Shown: piece after piece, positions 38,050-49,321 of the stretch
Layout of the letters: every line of letters starts with the position of its first letter
How positions within the stretch are numbered: the stretch's first letter is position 1
NCBI GenBank assembly: GCA_036345935.2
Contig: JADWOT020001418.1
Location: 62,001 to 126,000, forward strand
Direction: 5' to 3'
Source of the DNA: Taenia hydatigena
Taxonomy: Eukaryota > Platyhelminthes > Cestoda > Cyclophyllidea > Taeniidae
DNA length: 64,000 nt
Position numbers and translations under genes: made by a program
The notes under the pieces: generated by a model
The model's database searches: none
Told to the model about the DNA's origin: nothing
The model's input: the letters and a program-made list of their open reading frames with translations, nothing else

Positions 38050-39510
38050 CCCTAATTGCTAATGTAGACAACTGAATCGGCCTTTTGAGTTCTCCGGAAT
38101 GGCGAACCGGGTGGTTGGAACTGATGCTGGGATGGCGAAGGAGGTGACAAACGTAAAAAATAATAGGAGACTGAATAGGAGGAAAAGACGAGGCGGAGGA
38201 AAGGCATTGATGGCCATCTGAATTAACGGGACAAATCCACGAAGAATGATGAGCAGCAGTAGACGAAACAACACGTTGACAATCATATCCGACGCTGTTG
38301 TGCGATGGACCATTTCGAATCCCACACGTGTGAATCGATTAGCGGTACGTGTTGTCGCGTGGTGTCTCTCAGGGCCGTCCGATGTTGGACATAGGAGGCA
38401 CCCGTTGTGGATGGATTTGCGGGAACAGGCATCACTTGCCTTCGTGTCTTTTTACCTTGGTCGATTTCTCTGCAACATGGCGCATGCAAAGGAAGCCGAG
38501 GAGGATGAGACGGACCACCAATACCAATGTGCTCTAAATGAAATGCACTGTCCTGTCTGGTCTGCTTTCATTTAGCTTTTTGTCCCTGCTGTTTTCTTTT
38601 AAAAGGACGACTTTTGGACAGTTGGGTAACGCGAGGTATGAATCTAGAGAAGACATTGACGACTAACTCCTAGTGATTGACATGGAACTCGTGGAGGCGT
38701 GCTTCTGCTGCTTATTTCTAGCCCCACAACTAGGCCAATTGTTATGTTGCACCAGGATGGACAACAGTGATGATTGCACCTCTCCAGTAGAAGGGATAAA
38801 CATGCATGATTCTTAGGCTGAAAGCCACGAAAGAATAGCTGGATGAGAGGCGAAGATGAGACGTTCACAGAAGAGAGGAAAATGAGGAGAGAAGGGCGAA
38901 GATCCGCTTTTGGATGTTTCCTTGCAGTGCTGTGGCACTGCGTTCCTTATCACCAGTCCTCTTTCTTCCCTGCTCTCCCGGATGCTTTCATTTACTTATT
39001 TCCCCAACCACGTACTCGAGTGAGGTATATAGGAATGAACTTTGTCGAAGGAATATAAGTTTTTACCAATCGACAAGCTCGAAGACGCTCTTCATGGTTC
39101 GCTTTGATAAGTGAAATGCACTAGATGCAACAATGCTGGAACGATGACGCACGTAAATGAATTTAGCGAGGAGGATGCTATGATGAAGCAGGGTTATAAC
39201 ACAGCTTAACCCTAATTTCTACGATTTCTATCTGCGTTGACACTTTGGAGTCAAACAACAGAGGAGTGGGTCGGAAAATTACAGACAGATTGTAACGGAG
39301 GCGGTAGAGGTGAGTGATGAGAAGTGGAACGAAGGTGAGTAGATATCGAGGCGGGACTGAGGCAGTGAGGAAGAACAGAATGGCGGTAACGAAGATAACG
39401 TGGGAAGTAAGATGGATGCTAGAAAGTGGCGGAAAGCGTATACGAGTATGCGTGATTAACCTCTTCAGACTGGATCAGTGCTACGCGTTGCGGGATGGCT
39501 TCTTGGGGGC
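38050..39510 (-). pseudogene. Block G copy 2: inverted 5' half
   Basis: Minus-strand homologue of 55450-56823. Read 39510 to 38050 it passes from the gypsy tether region into the 5' half of block G. It stops after the first membrane-type exon, whose donor GTAAGTTATG starts at 38049. The exon encodes FEMVHRTTASDMIVNVLF and a Leu-rich hydrophobic stretch, with one frameshift against the other copies. Together with copy 1 it forms head-to-head inverted arms (35641-35911 and 38050-38330) around a 2-kb spacer, as if one block had broken and its second half flipped. Confidence 0.6.
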
Positions 39511-39770
39511 AGTCATCACTGGCCTCTGTGCTTTACTTTGATTTGCTCATTCTTCTACTTGTTTGCTAGCTTATCGGCCAATTAATGCAAGGCTAGTGAT
39601 CTTAGCAAAGCCTTTAACAAAACGTCTGTAGTAATTTGCCAAGCTAAGGAACCTGTCAAGCTCTGTCTGGTTGGTTATTGTTGGCCCATTTCTCGCCTAC
39701 TTTGTGTGGTCTTCAGCGACTGATACCTCATTCCACTAAACTCTTTGTCTCTTGAAGTTAACGGGGCTTT
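39511..39770 (-). mobile_element. Ty3/gypsy RT fragment (copy a)
   Basis: The minus strand reads ARNGPTITNQTELDRF followed by LSLANYYRRFVKGF, the conserved end of Ty3/gypsy reverse transcriptase. The usual form is a W-P motif, then TELRSFLGL and NYYRRF. The preceding strand has a decayed counterpart of the FLGH segment, and the following tether ends near an AP motif at about 39512. Stops interrupt the frame. The catalytic YxDD region is not recognisable. A dead fragment. Confidence 0.8.
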
Positions 39771-40099
39771 GGAGAAAGGGACAAATCTTTGGATTATCTT
39801 GACTCTTTTCGAAGAAGCTGAATCGAAGCTCAGGACCGATGGAGTGGTTCTCTGTTCCTACTCTCTTCGTTAAATTATGTCAAGTAGTAATGATCTTGGG
39901 AGAGACTGCGCATTCTCAGAGAAGCGGTTAAATTCCCTTTCTCCCTTTTCTTTGTTCTCTGAAAATTGGTAGTAAATAATTGTCCTGTACACGGCACAGA
40001 TCCCAGCAGTTATAATGTCCAAATGAGGGCAGGTTTTTTGACCTGTTTTTATCGACCAGGTGTTGCTGACTTTGTAAGGTTTGTCTCTCATGTTCTCGA

Positions 40100-40106
40100 T
40101 ATAAAA
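40100..40106 (+). promoter_or_regulatory. TATA box of H4-derived unit
   Basis: TATAAAA about 50 bp upstream of the ATG at 40157. The same arrangement is kept at 50243 (TATAAAA, 60 bp before ATG 50310), consistent with an old histone promoter. Confidence 0.5.
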
Positions 40107-40156
40107 TTGCGTTGGTGAATGCCAATGTTAACGTAATCGTACTCCACGTTTGGATG

Positions 40157-40423
40157 TGCACTCGGGTTATTCAAGCTTCGCGTATTGTGGTTGTGAACAT
40201 TGACGGAACTAGTCTGCTAGCTTATTATCCATCTCGTGTAAACTTCAAGAGCATTTCGGTCTCTTTTAAGTCACCGATAAGTGTTTAGAATTGATGAGCC
40301 CATTTGTAGGGAGATTGCTGTTTGCTTAAGTTCTTTCCAGGTACCCTCATTCGCGACCTCGTCATGCACACCGAGCACAGGAAGCGCATGACTGGCACTG
40401 CCTTGCACATAGTCTATACCTAA
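40157..40423 (+). pseudogene. Histone H4 pseudogene (copy a)
   Basis: The recognisable part, 40328-40423, reads KFFPGTLIRDLVMHTEHRK and then a decayed TVTA-MD-VVYA equivalent (TALHIVYT) ending in TAA. This corresponds to the H4 segment from LKVF through the VVYAL helix. The part between the ATG and 40328 aligns with the other copies but has lost H4 identity, and stops occur at 40292-40305. Shares derived changes with the 62-kb and 63-kb copies, so these were copied after inactivation. Confidence 0.72.
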
Positions 40424-41344
40424 AATACTAGAACCAGGTCCTCTAAGTCGTCTTCGTCTGGGCGGCGTTGTAGCTGAGGGGTGGACGGATCGATAGAGAT
40501 CGTGGTGGATGTGTAAACGCGTTAATGGCCACTTTCAATACCACATCGACATTGCATTCACCTTTGCTCGTCCTACTGATGAGGGCAACAAGGCGGTGTA
40601 GGTAGGCACTGTAGGGTAGCTGAGGGAGATTTTGTGTCAATCGGCAAACCAGTGCTTGGCCGTGTGTGCTGCAGATGTGTGATTAATTGAGCTGGAGATT
40701 AAGACCCATCGGCTTGCTTTCGGCGTTCCATCATTCGCCCCTTCTGCTTCTTCTCCTTCCCTTTCGCCAAGTCACATCAGTGGATACCTTTGATACGCTC
40801 AAGTCATCGCCCTTGTGCGTTCGTAGGGAGAAATATTATTAGGCAGGAGGACTGACGATTAAATGCATGAGTAAGTGGGTGGAAAATCGGCCGTGCGGAT
40901 GGATAGTTGCTGACAGGTGGAGAGGATAGAGCGTATGAGGTTAGAGGTGACAAGTGTAACGTCGCTTTTGCTGTTGTTGTGTCGATGGTGGTAGTGGATG
41001 CTAGTGAAGTACTGACAGATGGACGGGGGATATTAAAGCATGACAGCATATTCCCACTAGGCTTATTCGCTCGTTGACCTTATTAGGCAGTGAAGCAGCA
41101 GTTGGCACGCTGATTGTTTACTGAGCAAAAGGGCTAATGGCTTATGTCAATGGCGTCCTTGCTAGGTGGTGAGGGAGGATTCGTCCTCCCTGTTTGCACC
41201 ATCCAATACTACTCTACGTTACCTTAAGCTGAGCCAAGGTAGACTGCCACTATACACTTCCTTTCATTATTCCATGCTATACTGCTCTATTTTGCATTCA
41301 GATATTGACGTAACCATCCTACCCTCTATTGCTAAGCTAATTTT

Positions 41345-41366
41345 CACCACCACCACCACCACCACC
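41345..41366 (+). repeat. (CAC)n microsatellite
   Basis: About seven CAC/ACC units in block U. The homologous site at about 61000-61010 on the other strand has only a remnant, so the run grew after the blocks separated. Confidence 0.85.
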
Positions 41367-41403
41367 GAATGTCATCTAGTCGACTAAGAAGCCATGCCAA
41401 CGA

Positions 41404-41667
41404 ATGGCACCCTACACTCTCGCACAAGTAAATGAGCATATCACAAGTCACCCACCGCTAATTGAAATGAGGCTATTGAAGCACATGAAAGGCCAGCAAA
41501 TGCATCAAGAACTAAGCAATTTGGAAATGGACAAATGTTCCGGCAAACGATATATCGTCACGTCTTCCACAGAAAGAAAGCAACGACCAATTTTTGAACA
41601 ACATCCTCATTTGAGTACCACAGAAGGTTGCGTAGCGGACAGAACTAACCTCGCTCCTAATTACTAG
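41404..41667 (+). CDS. Small conserved frame in block U, unknown
   Basis: 87-codon frame starting ATGGCACCC. Its second part (from residue 22, RLLKHMKGQQMHQELSNLEM) is kept in the same frame, with the same stop, at 60694-60894 on the minus strand, and in a third, partly diverged copy at 62174-62358. It has no recognised domain. Conservation may just reflect recent duplication. Lies downstream of the H4 remnant on the same strand. Confidence 0.35.
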   Translation: MAPYTLAQVNEHITSHPPLIEMRLLKHMKGQQMHQELSNLEMDKCSGKRYIVTSSTERKQRPIFEQHPHLSTTEGCVADRTNLAPNY

Positions 41668-42984
41668 TACACGGGAATAGATGCGCCCACGATGTACTTC
41701 AACGCAAATCTGCTACGCCTTATGCAACAATGCCCATCATATCACTAACGCGATGGCACGCTAGGAAGCAACTTCATGTCCTGCGGCGACTTCGGATCCA
41801 AAGCTAATAGTATGCAAATATTACACTTTGTTGGATGATAGCTCCGAGCGCACACTCCTGACCTCACATCCAGCCCTTAAATTGGCTACTGGTCAGAAGT
41901 CTGGTTCCACACTCAACCATCGCCACCATCAAACGCATCGCACCCATGGTTCAATTTGTTCATCTTTGTGTCAGATTGCAAACAAACTTACTAGTTCATT
42001 CTTCAGTCTCCGCGTTGCACATTCCATCTGTGCGCCTCTCAATGCCCACCCTCCTCCTACACATATCTTCTTTAACAACCCAACAGCAAAGAAATGAAAA
42101 TGCCCCAAACGCACCCACATCCATTCTATTAAGTCAGCTTTGTGCTCAACAATGCTCTAGACACAGTGTAACATTTCTATTAGGTAAAGTTCCAATCCTA
42201 ATGTGTCTCATGGACACTAACGTGCACATCGTTTGAGAATTGACACTCATGTTTGGTGCCAGCCTTCACAACCAAATGAAAAGACCCTATGCACTAGTGT
42301 AAAGATATTCCATCTGGATGCAAGAGTCTACAAACCGACTCAACGGAGTTATGGACAAGTTGGTAATATAAGGGTGTAAAATGAACCTCACGCCATCATC
42401 TTCACTCTCATCAGACAACTCTGGATGTCTCAGCAGAGTTCTCGCAGTGGCGCCAATGAATTTCACCTCTCCTTGAAACAGGCACCGAAACTGCTTGATA
42501 GTGTGCGAAAGTGATCGTGCAGAAGGTTACGCGAATTGCATTCAGTCCATTGAAATTTCGCAGACGGATCGGCTGAAATTCGATCACTCATCCTGAGGCA
42601 CCAGGCTATTCATTTCTAGTCAGAAATGTCGTAACGGGTGTTTACTCGAATCGCAATCGAATCCGCGCTCGTTAAGTCCAATCTAGAAGTGGGTGGCCAT
42701 AAACCAGCTATTTAAAAATTCAAAGCAATTGCGAAGGCAAGGTTCACCTCTAATGCTGTTCGGTGATGCCTCCATGCATATAAAAATATTTTCCTGATAG
42801 GAACCAAACTTTTTTTCGAATTCAGGATCTGTATCTTCTTTAACAAGAGGGAAAGATAGACGCTAGAAACATTTTCAACAGTATTTCACAAATGAGGCCT
42901 CATTTTACAAGACTCGTCGTTGATAGAGTGACACTGCTATAACAACCTTAATTAGGGCTAGTGGAGTTCCGTGTTTAGAAAGGA

Positions 42985-43320
42985 CAGGGGCACAAGGAGT
43001 TGGGGCCGTCACACTCATGCGGAGCAGTTGGTGGTGAGTCTCTGACCACTAGCTATTTCAGGGGATGCTGGTCTGGCCTAAAGCGTGCATTCCAAAGTGT
43101 TACTTGACAGGAGCTTGATTTTTTCGAGGATGGTCAGCGTTGGAGTCAAATTCGCCGCAAGAGATAGAATTGTGAATGTGGATGCCGCGCCGCTGCTTGC
43201 GGGAGCCTCAATTTGATTAAAGAGCCCTTGAGTGACTTTTAAGATGACGTCCATTATGTCGATAGGTATGAACTCTTCCATAATGAGCTTCGAACGCCTC
43301 TGCAAATTTTGCAGGTAAAT
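42985..43320 (-). repeat. Block U end segment
   Basis: Positions 42985-43120 match the complement of 60215-60362. On the minus strand a 75-codon frame (43305-43078) ends here in EKIKLLSSNTLECTL. The matching 60.2-kb sequence keeps the last part of this frame. About 1 kb (41946-42984) separates this segment from the rest of block U here but is missing at the right-hand locus. Confidence 0.55.
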
Positions 43321-43408
43321 TAATATAGGAACCTCATGAATTGTCCAATTCTCTTAATTCTTTAATTGACCCATCCACTAATGTTTCAACTGCATCGCCC
43401 ACCGTGTG

Positions 43409-43440
43409 TGATTGATTGATTGATTGACTGACTGAGTTAC
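43409..43440 (+). repeat. (TGAT)n/(TGAC)n microsatellite
   Basis: Run of GATT and GACT tetranucleotide units. A CT-rich tract (CCCTCCCTTCCTCC-like) follows at 43587-43623. Confidence 0.8.
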
Positions 43441-44071
43441 TGATTACTTCATTGATATGTTCATCCCCTTGCTCCTTTGCTTTCTTTTAAGCTGTTTTGT
43501 TGTTTGGTTGATTGCCTAATGCTCTTCTTCAGCCCACCCGTCAATGAACGTGACAGCACAATATCGGAGCCATGACTTTGGTATCCCTCCCTTCCTCCCA
43601 CCCTCTCTCCCTCCCTCCTTCCTTACTTGCATGGAAAGTCAGTAGTTGGCACGGTACGGTGATCGTTCAAGTGACCGTAGACGAGACTGCGAGCTGAACA
43701 GCCAACAAAAGTGCAAATTTTTGGGCTGAATATTCCCATTACTATGCTAATCAGTAGTAGCATAGCGTTTGGTCCAGCTATGGACAACTAGCCGAGTCCT
43801 CCACTTTCTAGAGCCAATACCTCAGTAATTCATGCTAACAGTGCACAGGTGTAATGCTTATCTTCTCCAAAAGTGCTTTGTAGGCCAGAGGCGAAGGAAC
43901 AATTTGAACCTGATCGCGAAGCAGCGTGGTCCCTCTCCCTTGAACTCTTCTACAGTATCTTTCTCTACGCTCTTGCTTTTAACAGAAAAGTTTAAGCGTA
44001 TTCAGCCATTTAATAGCAAGGGTGGAAAGAAGTAAGAGAGAACCTCCTACACAGATCCTTTGCCTATGCCT

Positions 44072-44432
44072 TGTAGCGTCCCGAGGCCCCCTCGAAGGCA
44101 AGAGAAGGCAGAATACTAGGGTGGAATATATATGTAGTACTTTGTTTGTTAGAACTACCGGTTTCTGTCAAGGCCACAGAGGTGGCCGTATTGCCCTAGC
44201 TGCGTGGGCTGGCCTCCAGGCCATGCCAGCAGCCTTTTTCCTTCTGTCCGGTGAATATATGTATTCTACGCCAGCATTCCGCCTTCTTTTGCCTTCAGGG
44301 GAGCCTCGGGACGCTACAATATATGTATATATATTCACCGGACAGAGGGAAATAGGCCACTGCCATGGCCCAGCGGCCAGCCTACGCAGTTAGGGCAAGA
44401 TGGCCACCCCTATGACCCTGACCGAAAACCGC
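44072..44432. repeat. Foldback element: rcB-A-B-rcA
   Basis: Four segments: 44072-44130 is the reverse complement of 44262-44319 (segment B, which ends CGGGACGCTACA), and 44330-44432 is the reverse complement of 44158-44255 (segment A, with GGCCTCCAGGCCATGCCAGC). The result is two interlocked inverted repeats that could form alternative hairpins. A single A-B copy without inverted partners lies at 54550-54742. No coding capacity. Confidence 0.75.
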
Positions 44433-46120
44433 CAGCACAAACAATCAAAGTACTACTGCCTAATACGAGAAGGTCCATTACTCTGTGACGTATTAATCAT
44501 CCTAGACGAAGCGGCCAATCAATAGCGTATTACCAGTATGTTGTAGAGTCGCCTGTGTCGAAACCGAGAGATTCAAATTGTGTTCCTGCCCTCGTTTACG
44601 ATGTACGCTTAAAGAATAGTAAGCATTACACTATTATATCACCAACAAACGTGGGTTGTGAAAAAAACTAAAAAATCAAACTTGGCACAAAGGTAGCTAG
44701 TTAGTAAAGAATAACCTAAGGAACGACTCACTGAGACCTTGTTTGTGGCGTGGAAATCATTAAAATTATAATGTTGTGTTTAGAGTGTCCTACAAATGCC
44801 TTGCAAAACTGCATTTGCTTAGTCTTGTTAGTTAAATAAGAGAAATTGTGTTTTCACTGTGATACCTAAGGCAGATTAGAATTCCTGCGACAACTATTTG
44901 CTTTCATCGTACCTAATACCCTTCTTATGTATCTAGCGGTATGTATGAAGAGATGACCTGAGTGTGCTCGTCGCCGTGCATGGTTCGTGGTTCGCACCCA
45001 CGAGTCCAAGTGTGTGAGTATTCATATTTGAAGTTTTCCAACTTATTTTATGCGTATGCATAGGTAACCCTTTATTATTGGCATGAAAGCGTGGTTAGCG
45101 GATTTTGAGGCTTGCTGAAATCGTGGTTCGTGTGATGCATGTGATGAAATGCTCAGATTCTATTAACTTGCCTAATTAAATGCCTAAGTGCACTTTACAT
45201 TAGGGTGGTGTCTGCTAATTTTGGCAGTTATAAGTCTTTTGCAAGCCATGATGAAAGGTGAGGAGTCTATTTTTACCATTATTTGTTACCACTACTTCAT
45301 TTGTGAGCGACGAATCGCGTATTAAATTGATGGACTTGCCGCTTGAGAGCATTCGAACTAATTGAGACGAATTAGAGGTAACCGTCTTGGTTACGTTGCA
45401 TTCATTGAAGAAACAACAAAATTGATTCGAGAAAACTGTAAGCGGACAATGCAGCGATTGTGTGGTGCAAATCTCTAACCCAGGTTTTCGTCTCTAGCAC
45501 ATAGCTGAACTGAAACTCTTGGCTGCAGTCATTCTAGTAGTTCATTGTGGGAATTCGCTTATCATGTGGCGTTCGAATGGCTTCCTTTCCTTTGCTCTAG
45601 TCGATAAAGAAGTTGCTGACTGCAACGACAAGTGCAAATGAAAAGTTGCATACTGACCTCGGTGAATGGATAAAGAATTATGATTGTTGGGAAGGTGGCA
45701 AGACGGTTTGGGTGTGACGTCATCCATTGTTCCACTGAGAGATGGCATAACACCAGGAATCGTCTGAGCGTGGACGTGAGAGGAGATGCGAAATAGCTTG
45801 GATTCGAAAATGCTAGAATCATAAATCGATGGTTCATTTCCAGCTCGTGATGTTATTTAGGCCTTTTTATGCGGGAATTTGATATCTTCCTAGGTAAATT
45901 ACATGTCTTTAGCAGCAAGTGGTGTGCTGGAATGATTTCCGCATAAGGATATGATTTATACGCTTCCAAGAAAAGCCACTACACGCCATTTTTCAGTTGT
46001 AAAGCATATGATCAATGCCCCCTCTTCGCTGTGCAGCCGTTGGTGCGTCAAAATACTTGGCACTCTTTCATCATAAAGCTTGCCGCTTAATCTGATAATG
46101 TGTGATTAATATAGCACTCC
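44433..46120. other. No gene recognised
   Basis: Overlapping minus-strand frames at 45542-45837 have no known motif. No repeat match was seen. Confidence 0.4.
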
Positions 46121-46270
46121 ATGGATGAGGCGGGGAAATGCAGTGAAGGCGAAGGCTCGCGGTGTTGCGTGCTTGGTGGGACTCTAGGTGTCACGAGATG
46201 GATTCTTTCCTCGCCTCTTTTCTCGGCCGTGAGTGCAGCTGAGGTCTTGGTGACTCTGTTGCCTTGTAGG
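46121..46270 (+). pseudogene. Histone H2A-like 5' fragment
   Basis: Nucleotide blocks match the start of an H2A gene in order: GTGAAGGCGAAGGCTCGC (basic tail, VKAKAR in the second frame), GGGACTC, GGATTC and TGCAGCTGAGGTCTTGG (AAEVL of the helix alpha-2 region). Frameshifts separate them, and about 50-80 bp of the loop region is deleted. Weak H2A-like similarity may continue to 46330. More decayed than the copy at 33 kb and possibly a different origin. Confidence 0.45.
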
Positions 46271-46330
46271 AAGTGCAGTAAGTGTTCACCCTCTTCTTAC
46301 CAACGTTGCATACATTTGATGCGCTGATTA

Positions 46331-48790
46331 ATGCAGAGTGGCCTAATGTCGTCTCTTGAACGTCCTTTCCTTATTTGTTTATAATTAGCCGATGTGAAGT
46401 GCTGTAAGCATATTGGGTGAGGTTAGAGCTGTGAAACAAACCTAGGAGTGTTCTTGGTGGATGATTGCATTTGTTTTATGCAGACAGTTTTTTGATGAAA
46501 AAAAAATGAACATCTAATCTGTTGTAAATCCTTTGAGAATAAAATGGGTGAAGTCATTTTTTGAAGGTTCATCCGTTTTCTGTGACGTACTCGGTGAATC
46601 GGTCATTTGGTGGCCCTTTTAGATGGAAATTGCTTGCATTGGACACGAGCTAGCAGATGAACACGTAGGGTCGTGGTGTCCCTTTTACACCTTCGTGGCC
46701 TATTGTTTGTCTGTGGAGCGTCATCACCATGGTCTCTGGTGTGATTTTTGCATTTCCTTACATGCATCTCCGTTGGAATCTGGTAGCGTTGCCATTTCCC
46801 TTTGGTGCTTCCAAATTATTAATTAGCATTAAGGTACTAGTACCCATCAAAATTCATTTGTTAGGTTGAGCTGGCACAACTGATTATCTGTGTGGTTTGG
46901 CCCAAGTTAGTACTCTGCAGCGAAGATGGCTACAAGACGTATGAACTGCACGTGAGAAAATATTACGTTCATATGTGATGGTAGTCCAGATTCATCCTAG
47001 TCACCGTAGTATCTCAGTGTTGAAGTAGAACTTGACCTTGTAAATTCACAGAGGCGAATTAGTGGTGGATGTACTAATGTGGCCGATTAGAAGAGTTTTT
47101 GACGTTAATGTGTCCACAGGCTCTGCCTCGAGGAATGAAGTGGAAAACTTGCATCCGATTCGCATATAGTGGGGGCGTTACGCAGGAATGTTGGGCTAGC
47201 CTTTGTCATGAGCTCAGCAAGGTGTTTGTGTGATGGACTTTATGTGCAAACACCGATTTCATTGCAGTGCTTTGACTTTATAATTGTTCAATTTTGAGTT
47301 AATGGCTACCCTTTAGTGCCTGATTGTGAGTTTTCCATCTATCCCGCTGTCATTTTCACCAACCGCCTTTATACCTCGTTGATCAGTAACATCGATTTTT
47401 GTCGTTATCCCCGCTTTCCTAACAGACAAGGAGTGCAATGCGACAAAGGTGGTGGCCGACACATGACCATTGAAGCGACACGTCTTGACAACTTTGAGCT
47501 TCCTGGTGCAATATTATCACCGAGACCGTCAACTTGGAATAGCCGCCAACAGTCTCCTCGACGTTCCAATCACTTTCTGCTGCTGCAGTGCTGCACTTAG
47601 CACTGGCGCGGGTGACGCCTCCTGTGTGGAGGCGCAGAAGCACCGCATCCTTGACCTCGCCTTTCCCATTGTGCGTCTATTTCGCCAAATTCCTCATTTC
47701 ACTGATAGCCCTCGTCCGCCAACTGTACTTCTTTGTGCTCCTTTTGTATTAGGTGGTAGCGTACATCCATGACAGCGTTGATGAGTGGCAGGCAGATGGT
47801 GCCACCGACTTGCTGATTACTTTTGTCGCTTCTGAAATCGAGGGCACCAATGCTGGTGGTTGTGGTGCCACCGCTGTTGCCTATGTGCCTTCCGTTGAGG
47901 CTATGAATTTGGTGACGTGGCAGTTCGTCAGTGTGACATGGAGCTTGCAGATGCTGCAGATGGTGGAGACGAATGATCTCATGAGATGGCGGGATATGCA
48001 GCACCAGTGGTTTATTTGCTCGTTGTGATCTTGCGGAAAAGATGGAGAGGGGATTTCGCGACGTCAACTTTGCTTGAACTGCAAGTTCTCTTCCCTTTCC
48101 TATTATAAACGCTGACGGAAGTAAACTGAACATTTATTTGGCTAATCAATAGTCACTGAAATTCAGCTTAGGCAGTTGTCTTTATTTCTATTATTTAAAC
48201 TGGCCGAAAAATTATGAAGACTCTTATTAGTCGACTGTCATTTATTTGTAAAATCCAAATTTTCTTTACTAATGCTGTGTGCTAGATTTCATCATAATGC
48301 TTGCAAGACTACCGCCTGCATTGTATGCTCCTTTACAAAGATTATCCTTATTTGCTAAGATTTTAAAATACTAGGACTGCTGCCTGATGGTTGAATACGA
48401 CCGGTTGTAGTCTGCGATGAACCTGAGCTTAGACCACCCAATAGAGTGATTCAAATTGCATGTACTTCCCAGTTGTAGAGTGAGCACTTTGAGTGACGTT
48501 TGGTGTGGTTTTGCTTTGTGATGACTACAAACCGAATGGTGTTCGTCCACAGTACGCGAAATGTACTTCGTCGTTGTCAAATGTCCGACGGGTTCGACTG
48601 GTTAAGGTTTCCGTCTAACTTTCGAGTGATATTCGCTAAAGGAATGGCAAGAAAAGAAAGCCGTGAGAACTTGTCACTAAAGTTGAGCTTCTTTTTATGC
48701 ATTTATAAGTAGATCAAACTTAAATGAGAACTCCTCAGCTTGTGGCTAACTGTGGTTTAAATGAGAAGATCTCGAGCCAGATTGTAACAA
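46331..48790. other. Unassigned, long opposed frames at 47.7-48.1 kb
   Basis: A 144-codon minus-strand frame (48133-47699) overlaps a 91-codon plus-strand frame (47753-48028). Neither shows a motif I can name. Their overlap and length suggest either a decayed gene or chance in GC-richer sequence. Confidence 0.35.
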
Positions 48791-48795
48791 AGTGC

Positions 48796-49150
48796 GAGCA
48801 TTCGGTCTGTGAGCACCTCTTGGTGGTGGGGCGTTTGTCTGTGTTGTCGCGGCACTAAGGCGACTCTCTTCCTTTTAAATGACTTACGATTTTCCATTGG
48901 TAATCGGAGATCCGCTGTGAGTCGCGTGTTGCGTTTTTATGAGGTGCTCTCGAGAGAGACTGACTAAATGGGAGCATTCTGTATGTAAGCACCACCTGGT
49001 AGTTGGGCGTTTGTCCAAGTTATCTTAGCACCAACGCGTCTCTCCTCCTTTCAAATCCTTTCACGTTTTTCAGTGTTGCAAAGGAGAACTGCTGTGACAG
49101 TCGCCTGCTGCGTTTGTTATGAGGAGCTCTTGAGAGAGACTGACGAAGTG
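48796..49150 (-). repeat. ~175-bp satellite, two units
   Basis: Units start at 48796 and 48972 (GAGCATTC.GT.TGT.AGCACC). The minus strand matches the satellite at 59470-60130 (shared GCGACAACACA and CCAAG blocks). Here it follows the gypsy RNase H remnant in gypsy orientation. Confidence 0.7.
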
Positions 49151-49321
49151 ATATCATTCTGAGTACGTTCGCATTGCCCTATGAATCCCCTTTTCTGTGC
49201 TGAACTGTAAAGGCATAGCGCTACAGTTCCTCGTACCATTGTGCAACTGAACATTCCATCTTCTCCACTGTTTCTAAGCAAGTCAGTGCTTAAAAATCTG
49301 CCCCCACTACGAGCTGTCTCG

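Larger units (their letters stand above)
39900..41945 (+). repeat. Block U copy a (H4-bearing repeat)
   Basis: Matches the complement of 60370-63700, with the right-hand locus carrying an extra tandem segment, and matches 49900-51080 directly over its H4 half. Order on the plus strand is TATA box, H4 remnant, a 700-bp non-coding stretch, a CAC microsatellite and a small conserved frame (41404-41667). It lies immediately beside an opposite-strand gypsy RT fragment. Identity with the right-hand copy is high in places (the small frame differs at only a handful of residues), so the duplication is fairly recent. Confidence 0.75.

Noticed and set aside
40440..40620. Histone 3' stem-loop downstream of H4 (GGCCACTTTC near 40530)
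   Set aside because: The sequence does not form the required six-base stem and four-base loop.
47699..48133. 144-codon minus-strand frame as a histone or known gene
   Set aside because: No motif was found, and an overlapping plus-strand frame suggests chance in GC-richer sequence.
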